DNA of 64,000 bases from Diphasiastrum complanatum (taxonomy: Eukaryota > Streptophyta > Lycopodiopsida > Lycopodiales > Lycopodiaceae): the NCBI GenBank assembly GCA_029204225.1, contig CM055095.1, positions 58,428,865-58,492,864 on the forward strand, given 5' to 3'. This document shows, one piece after another, positions 22,698 through 35,008 of this stretch (position 1 is its first letter; each line of letters opens with the position of its first letter). The notes under the pieces are model-generated. The model searched no databases, was not told the DNA's origin, and saw only the letters and a list, made by a program, of their open reading frames with translations. The position numbers and the translations under genes are program-made.

Positions 22698-23149
22698 TGG
22701 GTCAGAGGTTAGTAGGAAACCTAACCTTGGAGAATTTGAAAAACCGTCTAACAGTTGGTTGAGCAAGCAAACATTTGTGGATACTGATTCGGGCTTATAG
22801 ATTGTCAAATTGGTTTTACAATAGATATTGATTCACAGCATTAGAGGACACTTGAATTGGTTGTGAGTAGAGGGTTTCAAAGTTATGGGCTTGAGACAAC
22901 TTCCGAAAAAGTGTCATAACTCAATCAATCAAAGGCTATTTTTGAAGTCGTAAAGCCAAGAATGATCCTGAAGCAGGTCACTGGAGGTTTGTTGCTGAAA
23001 TTTTTAGCTTCTAGCTAACTATCAAGCAATTGTCTAAACATCAAAATATCAATCCTTATACCTTATTGTTTTTCTTGATTGGAGAGGGACTGTTTAGACA
23101 CTTCCGCTGCAATCCCTTATTGATACTACAACAAGATGCACGATTTCCA

Positions 23150-24200
23150 ACGCTTTTTTGAGCACTTTTTTGAAAGATGGAATCTAAAACGAGGCTCTAG
23201 GAAAGATGCTCTTCATAGTCCTCAACGATCTGACTATAAATCAATATGTCATTCAAATACACCACCAAATCTAGGAAAAGAATATAAGTTCATCATTTAC
23301 TAGAATGTAGCAGGGCATTCATGAGCTCAAACGATAACACCAAAAACTCATAGTGACCAAACTTGGTTCAGAAATTAGTCTTAGGAACATCCTTGTTTGT
23401 AATCCTTATCTGATAATATCCTGATCTAAGGTCTATTTTGAAAATATACTTGCTCCATTCAAACAGTCTGTTAGATTATCCATCATTGGTAAGAGATATC
23501 TATTCTTGATGGTCATTTTATTCATATTATAAAATCAACATAGACTTGAGTGCCTCCATCCTTTTTGCTAACTAAAAAGACTAGTGTTCCTCACTTACTA
23601 GGTCTAATGTGATCTATCCTAAGATACTCTTGAAGTTGCTTGGCTATTTCATCCTCTGCATTGAAGTTGACCCTATAAGAAAACAATGATGCAAGGGCAC
23701 TATTGAGAAATAGCTCTATTTGATGGTCTACACTCCTAGAGGGATGTAGGCCTTCAGGTAGATGCTCAAGAAAAATATTATCAAATTCCTACCTAAGCCT
23801 CCTAAAAAATCTGCCCTTAGGTGAATCATCATCTAAGAGATACAGTTATAGGCATTTGCGGCAAACCAATGTTTAGACTCTGAATAACATGCTCATCTAT
23901 AAAGATTACATCTATAAAAACACATAAATAAACATTATACACAAAATATTTCAAACATTAGAGTAGATACAAAAGGAGTGTCTAAAACATTAAATCGAGC
24001 CATTTTGCAAAATGACAAACTATGAATTATATAATCTTTTTTCAATGACTCATTCTTGAAGTAAAATTATTCTTTACCCAGGATTATATCTACCTTATCC
24101 AAAATCATAATATGAAAATTAAGGTGTTTTCTATAATCTTGAATTCTCAACAATAGCTGAGAAATGGTCCCAAATTTGTTGATCCTCTCTCGCCACCATA
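23150..24200 (-). mobile_element. Ty3/gypsy polymerase relic G
   Basis: On the minus strand, across several frames, one reads VFLVSKKDGGTQVYVDF (RT motif 1-2), then YLLPMMDN, SKIDLRSGYYQIRI (catalytic Asp region), FGHYEFLVLSFELMNA, and FLDLVVYLNDILIYS, where the catalytic YxDD has become YLND. The order is that of a gypsy reverse transcriptase. Stops and frameshifts are frequent, and Gag, integrase and LTRs are not recognised. Old relic. Confidence 0.8.
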
Positions 24201-26039
24201 CTTGTGATTACTTGGCGTGGTAACTGCTTGAAGTTTTTGCACCAATTTCTAGTTAACAAAATTATGAGTGGAACCATTTTACTCTATGTGCAACGCTTAT
24301 GCACACCACCCATCTCGAGGTCACCTAGCCCCCACCCACCTTGGGCCACCTCACCCACAAAACCCTTGGGTCATGCCTATCCCCCAACTATAAGGCCACA
24401 ACCTACCATATGACTATATGACCTTTTAGCCTTACTTTGTACTCCTATGGCCACCACTCCATGACAAGGTATAGGTCACAGGAACTAAACCTTTTGACAA
24501 GCGGAGGGCAGCGAACTAATGGGATCCACCTAGGAGGCCGGAATGGGTGTCGTAATTGGCTGGATATGTTAAAAAATATATACTAGCAATTATTTTGACG
24601 ACTATTCTGACGTCTTCACATTCAAATTCTTGTCTCGTTTTATCTGAACTTGCTAGATCTATGGTGGTTTTGTTGGATTTATTCCTCTACTCTTCTAAAT
24701 CCCATGTTAATCTAGTTTCATTCATATTGATGCAGTTTTACATGCATTGGCGCATAGTCTACAGAAATACTCTATTATCAAAGATAGGCAAGAGAGTGAC
24801 AATCTGCCGACTTGTCAAAATTACTCGACTTGTTAAAGTTTGCCGACTTATCGAGAGAGTCCAACTTGTCAACTCCATCGACTATTGTCGAGGACTATCA
24901 AACAACTATCCCGACCTTATTGACTATCGGTAGCGACAAGCTCGACTCCGAATAGTCGAAGTTTTCTCACGTCACTTCTTGTATTGTGCAACTACTTGGA
25001 CAATTACAACAACAGCCACGATCTACTCCAGATGGCGCAACGACTCCACACCACCTTCTTGTACATACATCTGCACAACTATAAATTGTATATAGTCGAT
25101 CATTATACCCAATAATTAATAAGCAAGAAGATTACAACCAGACGAGATAGGCCGATTTCATATACGTTCAAGTGCTCATAGACGCCGAGATGACAACTTA
25201 TCAGAGATAGACACAATAGATGCTTCAAGCATTGATCCTTTCATTCAGACTGATTGCCAGAATAAGCTCATAGTTGTTACATATCATAGTTACCTTTGTG
25301 AGCACGCGATTACATCTGCTATTGTCTTGTGCTTGCAAACATTATCTCACTTGTATTTCTATATATTCAATCTGAATAAATTACTATCTGGTTTTGCATT
25401 CGTCTTGCATGCTTTTCACTTTCTGTCTGACTTTCGTATTGCTTTGTCTAACTGTTTGCTCTTCCACTTCCACATAAATGCAATGAAGCTCTATTTTGTG
25501 TTCGCCTACTATTGTAGAAGTGCGCGCACTGAGGAAATCAGTCAACCACTGCTTTCATCAAGAAGAATATTTGAATATGCAATGACTCTCACAATGACAA
25601 CAAGATCATCTCAAGAATTGGAGGAGATGCAAGATCATTTGTGTGGAGGTTTCTGTTTGTGTGGGGATAATTGGTGATGGTAAGTAAAACAGGCAACTTA
25701 CTAGCTTACTTGGCAGCCTTGATTGTGACAGTGTGCAGTCCAATTCCTACATCGAGTTTGCTTGCATGAAAAAATACATTATGGTTTTTTCCTTGAAGAG
25801 ATATTGAGGTGCTTATCTGAGTGTGGAAGTTAATACACTAGACTTATTTTGTTGTTTCTCTTATTCTCTGAGTGTGTGGATGAGTAGGAAATCATAGTTT
25901 GTGTAGGTTTGCAACCATTCATACTATTTGTACCTAGATTGCCTTCTAGATATTTGAGCTAGCTAAGAAAAAATCTCTGATAGCTTCTTTTTTATCTCTC
26001 ATAAAGATTTCTGAATATCGATGGAAGTGCAAACCTGTT
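24201..26039. other. Unassigned, possibly LTR-derived
   Basis: A repeated CGACTTGTCAA / CGACTTATCGA phrase occurs at 24805-24900, similar to GTCGGCCAACTTCGACAAG in the LTR of B near 14860. This suggests remains of a copia-type LTR. Frames at 24556-24933 and 25327-25677 have no domain I recognise. Confidence 0.3.
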
Positions 26040-28290
26040 GGCATATAAGACAACTAGACAACTTTAACAAATGACTAATTTACTTCCTTTGTAGTAAACA
26101 TAAGAGACAACATACTTGATCTCGAATCCGTTTTTTTAGAAAGAACATATCTATCCTATGGAACCAAGATCCAGGTGACTATTTCAAACCATATAGTGGC
26201 TTTTTGTAGCTCACATACTTTATCCTCTTTTCCTTTTGACTCATAACCTTCTAGCTATCTCCTATAAACTTCCTCCTTGAGATTGTCATTGAAGAAGGTC
26301 GTTTGTACATCCATTTGATGTACCTCTAAGCTGTGAAGGTTCTCATTGAAGCCAATTGTGCTATTGGACTAAATGTCTCTAAGTACTCAATTCCTAAAAT
26401 CTGTTCAAACCTTTAGGCAACTAGGCTAGCTTTCCATCTATCGGTGTCCGCATCAATTTGAATTTTGTCTTGAAAATTGCTTTGTAGCTAAGTAACTCTC
26501 CTACCCTTTGGAGGTTCATCTAGGGTTATTTGAACCGGACAATCAATGAGTCTCATAGGTGGCTTTGCCTTATAATTGATCTCAACTAAATCTCTAATTA
26601 TCTTTTGACGTGTAGAATGCTCAGATCATGAAAAAAATTTAAAGGCTTTGCCTCAAGTTCATTATCCTATAAATATCTCGAGATACCTAAAGATCATTCC
26701 TTGCATTTGGGATCTTGAAATTGATTTTCTACGAAGACAACATTTCTCACGATGACCTTTTTCCATCAACTGGATTAGGTGGCTTGAAACCCTTGTTCTC
26801 TAATCTATATTCCAATGAAAATAGTCATGATACTACAATGATCCAACTTCTTGTCGTGGTTAACTGGTTTTTAAGCAAAAGCAGTACAAAACAAAAAACC
26901 TTGAAATGTTTATTTAAAAGCTTGATTCCAATTCACACATCTTCATATGTTTTGCCTTCTATTGCTCTTGTATAGCATGAATTCTTGATGTAGTTAGTTG
27001 TTGCTACAACTTTTGTACAATAAGAGTTTGTAAGTGAAAGTATATAATGTCATTGTTAATTAAGATTCAATTTTTACTCTTGGCTACTCCATTTCGCCTC
27101 GGGAAATATCAAGTTGCAGATTGTTGAGCAACCCCTTAATATTCCACCATTGACTCATTTTTTTGGATATATATATATATCTCCATAACATACGTCATGT
27201 TTATTATTCTTTATCTAATTTGAAGAATTCCTTCGCCTTAAGTTTGATCAAGGCTATTGTCTCCTAGTTGAACTTCTATTTCAATGTTGGATTACTTTAT
27301 AGTTCTTGAACAACTCAATTTTACTTGTCATGTTTTGGGTAGCACTACAATCTAATTTGACCATAAACAATCTCTTGTTGGTATTTTGAGTTGTCTACAA
27401 AGGTATGTGCTTGTTGTTTTATTTTTATTTTGATTGTAGATGCTTATTCTACGCTCTTTGCTTTCATGCCTTGATTTCTTGCAAAAATTCGAAAAAACTT
27501 TGTTAGGCTTTGATCATAGCTCTTTCTTATTTTGATTCTCCTGATTTTACAGTCTTCAACTAAATTGATATTTCTTTGAATAACGAGTTTTTTGAATTTT
27601 AAAGCCAATGATTTGCCAAATTCTTACTCACTATCTCCTAACCTCTTCTTCAAGCAGCATATAGGTTTTTTTTTTAATGGCCAAATTTGTTTGTGCAAAT
27701 ATCATCATGCAAGATTCTCATAGAAATCACAGAGATTGCCTATAGCAAAGTAATTGCATTGTCTGCTCATCAAGCGATGTCCTAAATCAAACTATATGAC
27801 TACTAATCAAGTTTGCTTCAAACATCTTCAATAAAGACAACTCCCTTTCCAGAAATAGCTTGTGGTGACATCTTGGGTTTCAAACATGTTGACCAAAATA
27901 TTCCAAGCCTCTTAGGTTGTGTGAGCTCCACTAACATGAGAAATTTGGGAGTCTTTCATATTTAATGTGATGCGAATGAGTGCTTTGCCATCACTTTGTT
28001 TCCATCTCTTATTGAGAGATTGGAGTTTTGTAAAGTTCGTACATATATGATGCTAGTGAAATGAAGTGGCTACAAAAAGAAAGGCACAACTCACAGAGCT
28101 CTACACCCAAAAAAAACACATGATAACCGTACAAATTGCAGACCATATGGAAAAGAAAGCTAGGGTCCATGCCCACCATCTCATTTGCTTCACCTTAAAC
28201 TAGAGTGGTAAACCTGGGGTAAGAATGCCAACAACTCTTGCAGATTCCTGAAAGTCATTCATCTAAATAGACTAAGCTCTCAAAATACCA
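26040..28290 (-). mobile_element. Copia retrotransposon relic F
   Basis: Heavily decayed minus-strand copia element. Gag is at about 28020-27790 (DGKALIRITLNMKDSQISHV, AWNILVNMFETQDVTTSYF). The reverse transcriptase start is at about 26330-26130 (HQMDVQTTFFNDNLKEEVY, and then KATIWFEIVTWILVP where copia elements have YGLKQSPRxW). The protease and integrase between them are too mutated to place. A decayed tRNA-Met primer-binding site (TGGTATTTTGAGAGC, 28290-28276) lies upstream of Gag. It sits immediately beyond the 3' end of the ALDH gene. Confidence 0.75.
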
Positions 28291-28375
28291 GATGTTGATT
28301 CAGGAACTCAAGCCAAGTACATTGACTATGATTGAGATTGATTGACTGACTGATTATAACCTGAACAAGACCAAC

Positions 28376-28381
28376 TTTATT
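28376..28381 (-). terminator. Possible polyadenylation signal, ALDH gene
   Basis: AATAAA on the minus strand, about 260 nt beyond the ALDH stop codon and followed by T-rich sequence. It would give a 3' UTR of normal plant length. Other weaker signals are possible. Confidence 0.4.
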
Positions 28382-28639
28382 GCAATTATTTTACATAATA
28401 GCATCCATTGAATAAAGGGCAGCTTTCTAATGTGACAAGAACATAGCTAGAGCACACAGGTTACAAACTCCAGATCAAATTTTCTCTTTGATCATTTTAA
28501 GCTGTGAATTCTCTAAGCACTTAGCGCAGTCCCATCATTGGTTGCCTTCGATAAGAAAGGCAATGTCTATTGGGTGATATATTAGGGTCCCCAACATAAT
28601 AGTGTGATTACAGAATGCCAAACTTTGACATGCATCAAA

Positions 28640-28913
28640 CTACAGCCAGGCAGGGTTGACGAGTGGTGTCATAACAGCCTTGACCTGCAGATAATTCTTC
28701 AAAACATGTTCCCCTTTCTCTCGTCCTACCCCGCTCATCTTATATCCACCAAAAGGAACTGAGGCATCAAATATATCATAACAGTTGATCCATACCGTCC
28801 CTACACGTAATGCACGACTTAATGTGTTTGCTGTGTCCAAACTCTTGGTAAATACTCCTGCAGCCAATCCATAGTCGGTGTTATTTGCCCGTTTGACCAC
28901 CTCTTCAAGTGTT
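28640..28913 (-). CDS. ALDH2B: ALDH exon 11 (C-terminus)
   Basis: Codes residues 454 (split codon) to 544, from [19 protein letters not shown] through [14 protein letters not shown] to the terminal NPAWL and TAG. It contains the oligomerisation and substrate-channel segments. Acceptor TTTGCAG precedes it. Confidence 0.95.
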
Positions 28914-29168
28914 CTGCAAATGCCAAAAAAATAGCAATATCATTATTCTGAGACCCTGTTGGAATGGTTAAATCGCTAAACTCATCAAGCAAAAAAAATA
29001 TGAGAATTTTTTGTACTCTGGTTGCTTCACTGTAGAAAGAGCTTATAGAGATTGGGAGGAACAGTATTGAGATAACACAATGGCAAGAATAAATAGAGTA
29101 ATTTGCAGCTATAGCAGGCAATATCAATAATTTGCAGCTATAGCAGGCAATATCAAATATGGAGAGAG

Positions 29169-29203
<35 letters not shown>

Positions 29204-32200
29204 CACCTGAATTTTGTAACAGATTGAACAGGTCCAAAAATCTCATCTTTAGCTATTGACATAGCATCCTGCATTTTCCAAGCTATGGAAGTTAGTAGAC
29301 AATTACTATTCTAAGTACTGCGGCTCAACGATGATTCACCTGTTGGGATGCTCTCACCAATCATTCTACTGCTACTTTAGTTTTGATTAGCTAACTGGAA
29401 ACTGCCTGTCTTCTCTGTATCGATAATTCAAAAGGTACCAACTCTGGTGTGACAAGCCAGTAATTAGCTTAGCATTTAAGTTGATAAAGCACAAGGAACA
29501 TCAAACCTGCACATCTGCAAAAATTGTAGGTTTTATGTAGTAGCCCTTGCGTCCAAACCGAGCACCGCCTGTGAGAAGTCTTGCACCTTCTTGTTGCCCC
29601 GCATCAATGTAGCCTAATACCTTGTTAAATTGTACTTCGTCTACCTGATATATCAATAATTTAAAACTTCAGAATGATTGTCCTTCCACGTATTAAACTG
29701 AGCTGCAAGGCATTGGCTTAGACAAATTTATAGCACGCTAAGTAATTTGGTGGAAAAATGAAATAGATGTACGCTATCTCCATCAAAGAAGCCTTTCAAA
29801 TGAACTTTTAGACACATCATAGAACTAACATTTACCTGAGGACCCTGCTCTACGCCACTTTTAAAGGGATCCCCTACTATTCTTTTTAGAGCTCTATCTT
29901 TAGCCTTCTCCAAGTATTCGTCATAAATACTCTCATGAACAAAGGTTCTTGAACCAGCACAGCAACATTGACCCTGCCAAAAGAATTAACTCCAAAACAT
30001 GATGACTCAAACTTAGGTAGCTATTTAACAGGATTTTAATGATCCCAAAAAACAACAACAGAAATCTTAGCAGATTAGTGGTTTGGAGACCCTACCTGAT
30101 TAAAGAAGAGGGCAAAATGAGAGAGCTCAACGGCCTGGTCTACATCAGCATCTTCACAAATAATGAAAGGAGATTTTCCTCCTAGTTCCAATGTGACAGG
30201 CTTTAAATTACTCTGTGCAGCTGACTGCATTATGATTTTTCCAACCTCTGTGGATCCTGTGAATGCAACCTGAATCATACAAGCAGTAAAAGGTTCATAA
30301 AGTCTTTATTTTGGAAAGTGTTTCTTCCGTTGTTAGGAGATGAACACATCCACAAGATAATCATGAAAAAACAAAATATTTGAGCAACAAATTTGTCAAA
30401 CAATGATGGTTTTGCAGCAAATATATTGAGAACAACTGAAAATTAATTGTGTTGCAGGCCCTGCAACCAAGAAACTTTGCTATATTTGATTCTCACTTGC
30501 ATAACCTAAATCAGAAAGCAACCAAATGGCGGACACTTTGAACAAACGCTCAAAATTTAACTGATTTCCCCCAGCAGGATGAATATTGTCAGTTATGAAC
30601 ACATCCACAAGCAACAAAACATCCATGTAGAAAAGATGGTAACAAGAAATAATTATATTGCAATCCAGTACAAAGCACACTGAATGGACATCATCCAGAG
30701 CCAAGATAAGTAGCAGATTTCCTACAAAGAGCTTTCATAAAACCTCCTACAAAGAACTCAAGAGAGCAAAGGAGCTCAATGTGGATCTTCCTACGAGCTA
30801 CTACTTACATGATACTAGTTTGGAGGCCCTCGAGGTAAACTTTCAAAAGACTACTGATAGTGTCAGCACAAAGATCCCTTGTCCTTATCCACAGTCTACA
30901 AGTTTCTTGAATGGTCTTCTCAGTCTAGCTAAGCTAAGCTCCCTCATCCTCATCCATAATCTAAAACTTTTGTCCAAGGGTTCAGTCCACCACATCCAGA
31001 TGTACTCAGGTTCCATACCTTAGTTAGTGGGGCCATTTAATAAGGTATTGACTTCGGCCGATAGAATTCCATAAATCTAATACCTATCAGATGATGTGCT
31101 TAACTTTGTCCTACTTTAACTTCATGAAAAATTATGACCCAAAAAGGGCTGTGAAGAAGGTGCTGATGATGACTGGATAGCACCTGCAAAAGCTAGGGCC
31201 TGATCTTGGAGATGCGAGTATGTGCCAAAATACCAAAAGGCTCCCATGTAGCCTCATCGATAGAACAAACAGGCAAACGCAAATGAGTTTTGGATATTCT
31301 GTGATGTCTATGAGATATGGTTTTATGGAAAATGTGTGAAGATAACTGCAGCCAAAGTCGAGCACAAGAAGTAGTAGATATGTCCTACATGCAGTAGCAA
31401 AATAAGAGCTTCCACTCACCATCTTGCATAGTTGGGCATATGTCAGGTTGGAAATCCAGAGTATGGGATGAAGTCTATGAAAAACAATGGCGTACATGTG
31501 GAGCTCGTGCATGAAAGGATGTTGACAAACCATTGTTTGAAATTCAGTTTCAACATCATCATTTCAGTAACTGTTTCACCATGAACATAAAACCCTTCAG
31601 TATTTATAAGAAAAGGTTAAACAACGAGCTAGAGTGACTGGCCAAAAGACTACCCAATCCTCACAAACATCATTGGCCTTTACCTGTGTTTTATCCATCA
31701 GAATTAACTACTAACAGATCATAACATGAATATGGACTAAGAAGAAACCTTATCTACATCCATGTGTTTTGAAACAGCAGCACCTGCAGTAGGTCCATAG
31801 CCTGAAACAATGTTAAGGACACCAGGAGGTAGGCCCGCCTGCATGAATATCAAGTAAGATGAGCACTTAATGTTGATGTGAATGCCATTATTTGGTGGAC
31901 TTAAACTAGAAGTCCTGGAAGACTTCACAAAGAGCATGATTTTGTATTTTGAGATTTGTAGTGTTACGTGGATGTAAAAGATAATTTATTCAGGGACATG
32001 AAAGCAATCCCATAGCATCAGCAAGTGGAGGATGCAAACAAGTCAGACATTTTCTACAAAAACAATTAAAAACATGTTGACTATGCCCAGGCCAAATATT
32101 TGTGCAATTGCACGGAAAGAGACGGCAGGAGAGAAAGATACATACCTCAAGTGCAAGCTTTCCAGCTAAAATGGAAGATAAGGGAGTTTGTTCAGCAGTC

Positions 32201-34581
32201 TTCAAAACAATTGTATTTCCACAAGCAAGTGCTGGGGCCACCTTCCAAGAGAACATGACCATTGGAAAATTCCATGGTATGATTTGCCCTACTACTCCAA
32301 TAGGTTCGTGCAATGTATAGGCTTGATATGGGCCATCAACGGGAAGAGTCATGCCATGTATCTTATCAGCCCATCCTGTCAAGCAAGTTGACAAAAAGCA
32401 CTTGTTGTGTGAGCATTTCCAAACTGATGCCTCTTGCTAGAAAGTAGATTTGCCTACTTCAAGAAATTCTTTTATGCGAAATCCTGAAAGCAGAAAGCTT
32501 ATATACCCTCTAAATGCAAAATTGTAACTACGGAGAGTAATCATTATTTTCCTCAGCTGCAAACCACACATTAACCTACTGTCCCCTCTTCACAATTCAT
32601 ACATTCCAGCAAATCACCTGTCTTTAAGCTAGTTGACAGTTTAAAGCAAATGTGAGAGGTCAATGGCACTCAACAGAAACATCCAGTTTGCCTCTGTTGA
32701 CAAAAGACAAGATACAGAATAGGATACCACTTTGTACAACCAAAATGGTGATATTATTGAAATGTTTCTCTGGTGCCTTGTAAAGAGATTTGACATGGTC
32801 TCCTAAAGTAAATACCTGTTGTTGCATAGAGGTCTTAAAAATCATAATATGGGTCCCCAAACCTGCTCATATAGTGCCATGACAACCAATATCGTATCAG
32901 TAAAAAAGTCTAGATCCCTTAATCTATGGATGAGCATGTGTCTCGAGACAATCAGAAGCTTTCTGAAAATCTACAAAGCAGCGATAAACTCGCTCATGTC
33001 TGAACCTGGCCTCCTCCATGATAGCCCGAAGTGTGAACACATGATCAGAAGTGGAATGTTGTGTTCTGGCCTGAACCAAAGCATGTAGCCATCATGTCTC
33101 TACCTCAATACTGATCACTGTCTGAAGGATAGTGCCATAGAGCTTGGCCACAATGTGTCCAATCATAATAGTCCGGTAGTTATCAGGCTTCATGGGGTCA
33201 TCGCTCTTATGGATAGGGTGGATGATATCGGTGCACCATGACAAAGGGAAACTAGAGATAACGGTGTGATTAAGGCCACAATAGCCAAAAGTATATTAAA
33301 GGCATGAATTAGTAGTTTAGCCTCTAAATCATCTATATCTCATGCTCGATGCATTTTCAATCTATCAATGGCTAGACAAACCATATCTATGATGAAAAGG
33401 AGAAGAGGAAGGACGAGGAGATATCACAATCGGATCAGTGGGATAGGTGTAGAGTGATGTGGCATACTCAGTCCAATGACATAGATCTCAAAAAAGGTGG
33501 GGCCTGAGGAGTAAATTCAAGCCAAAAAGCACCAGAAGAAGAAGGGCATCAACAAGGCGCTTTCCTTCAAACGTCTCATACAAGCTCTTTTCATAATGAC
33601 GACAATAACTGTATAAATGTTTGATGTTACGAAGGTGATGAGAAAAAAAAAGATTCTTGTAAGTGAAGGTATTTGCATACATCATCGTACCAAGTTTGGT
33701 GAAGCTGACGTATATTCGAGCGTGTGAAGCATTTACGATGTCTAGATGGAAAAGCCATGGAAGCAGCGGTATGAAGAGTTGTAGTAAGAAGCAATGCTTG
33801 GGAGTTGAACATGCTATCATATGGAAAGTTTTCGAGAACGAAGGAGAGAGCTTCATGATAGAGGTGTGTGTATGTCAGACTGAACGTGTATCTGGGAGCA
33901 TGTGTCACCAAAGAGGGTGAGAGGAGGAGGGCCATAATGATGAGCTCAAATGGATGGAAAGAAAAGAATGATCGGATAGTGTGGTGGCAGAAACAATGAA
34001 ATGGGATAAAAGGGTCTGAGAGATGATGGCCGCATGAAGAAATTCACCCACATAGTGGCCACCACTATGTGGGTGGCAAGTATAGTGACCAGAACTCGGC
34101 CAACAAGACAAGCCATTGAAAATGGCAAGCTCATGAGTGTTATGGACATACATTATAGTCCATCCTTCTCTATTTTTGACAATATTTTTGGACACGCTAC
34201 ATGTGACAGGCCTAGAGACACCATTTACATGGTTTTCTAATTTTGGCGCTAATTTTTTAATTTCACCATCCCTCCAGTTCTATATGAAGGGAGGTAGGTT
34301 TTCTCCACTATAAATAGCCACTAAGGCTGGTCATTTAGTAACTTTGATGATTTTGAGTCTAGGGCTTCTTGTAGGGGAGTTGTACTATTTTGGATATCTT
34401 AGTTGGAGACTTGCCGAAGCTATCGGTGGCCATTGATGTTCATATAATTTCTTAGTTGGAGAATGCTTTTTGCAGTCTTTTATAAATCATTGATAACAAA
34501 TCTATGAATCTGTTCATAACATGGTATTAGAGCTCTTTCCTGTTAGCTGAAAAAAAAATTGCAGGATCTACAACGACAAAA

Positions 34582-34658
<77 letters not shown>

Positions 34659-34939
34659 CCCCCAGTCGCACCTCCCCCAGATCGCACCTCCCCCAGTCCG
34701 CACCTGAAAAAAAAATTGCCAGCTGCCTGAATTTTGTTTTTTAGTTGCCGCCTACTTGTTTCTGCCCTCCTCAACTACTACCTTCCCCAAATATATCCAT
34801 CATGGATTCTTCCGATGCATCCTCTTCTCACGGCAACATTCAAACTCAGCTTGATGACCATCTCATACACATAAATCATCTCATCACTACCCAACAGGCT
34901 ATGATGACTACGCTTCAAACTTTGCAATCCTCTATTACC

Positions 34940-35008
<69 letters not shown>

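Noticed and set aside
22395-22808. 137-codon minus-strand frame
   Set aside because: It lies antisense over a probable LTR end and primer-binding site and has no domain.
28819-29274. 151-codon minus-strand frame starting in ALDH exon 10
   Set aside because: It reads exon 10, then through the donor site and intron 10; the spliced reading is clearly the real one.
31132-31533. 133-codon minus-strand frame in ALDH intron 6
   Set aside because: Hydrophobic composition looked membrane-like, but no family is recognised and it sits in an intron; likely chance or unknown repeat relic.
31990-32394. 134-codon frame containing ALDH exon 5
   Set aside because: Only the part 32146-32375 is exon; the remainder is intron read-through past GT.
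33488-33935. Two overlapping minus-strand frames of about 100-120 codons in intron 4
   Set aside because: They belong to LINE relic K and are not separate genes.
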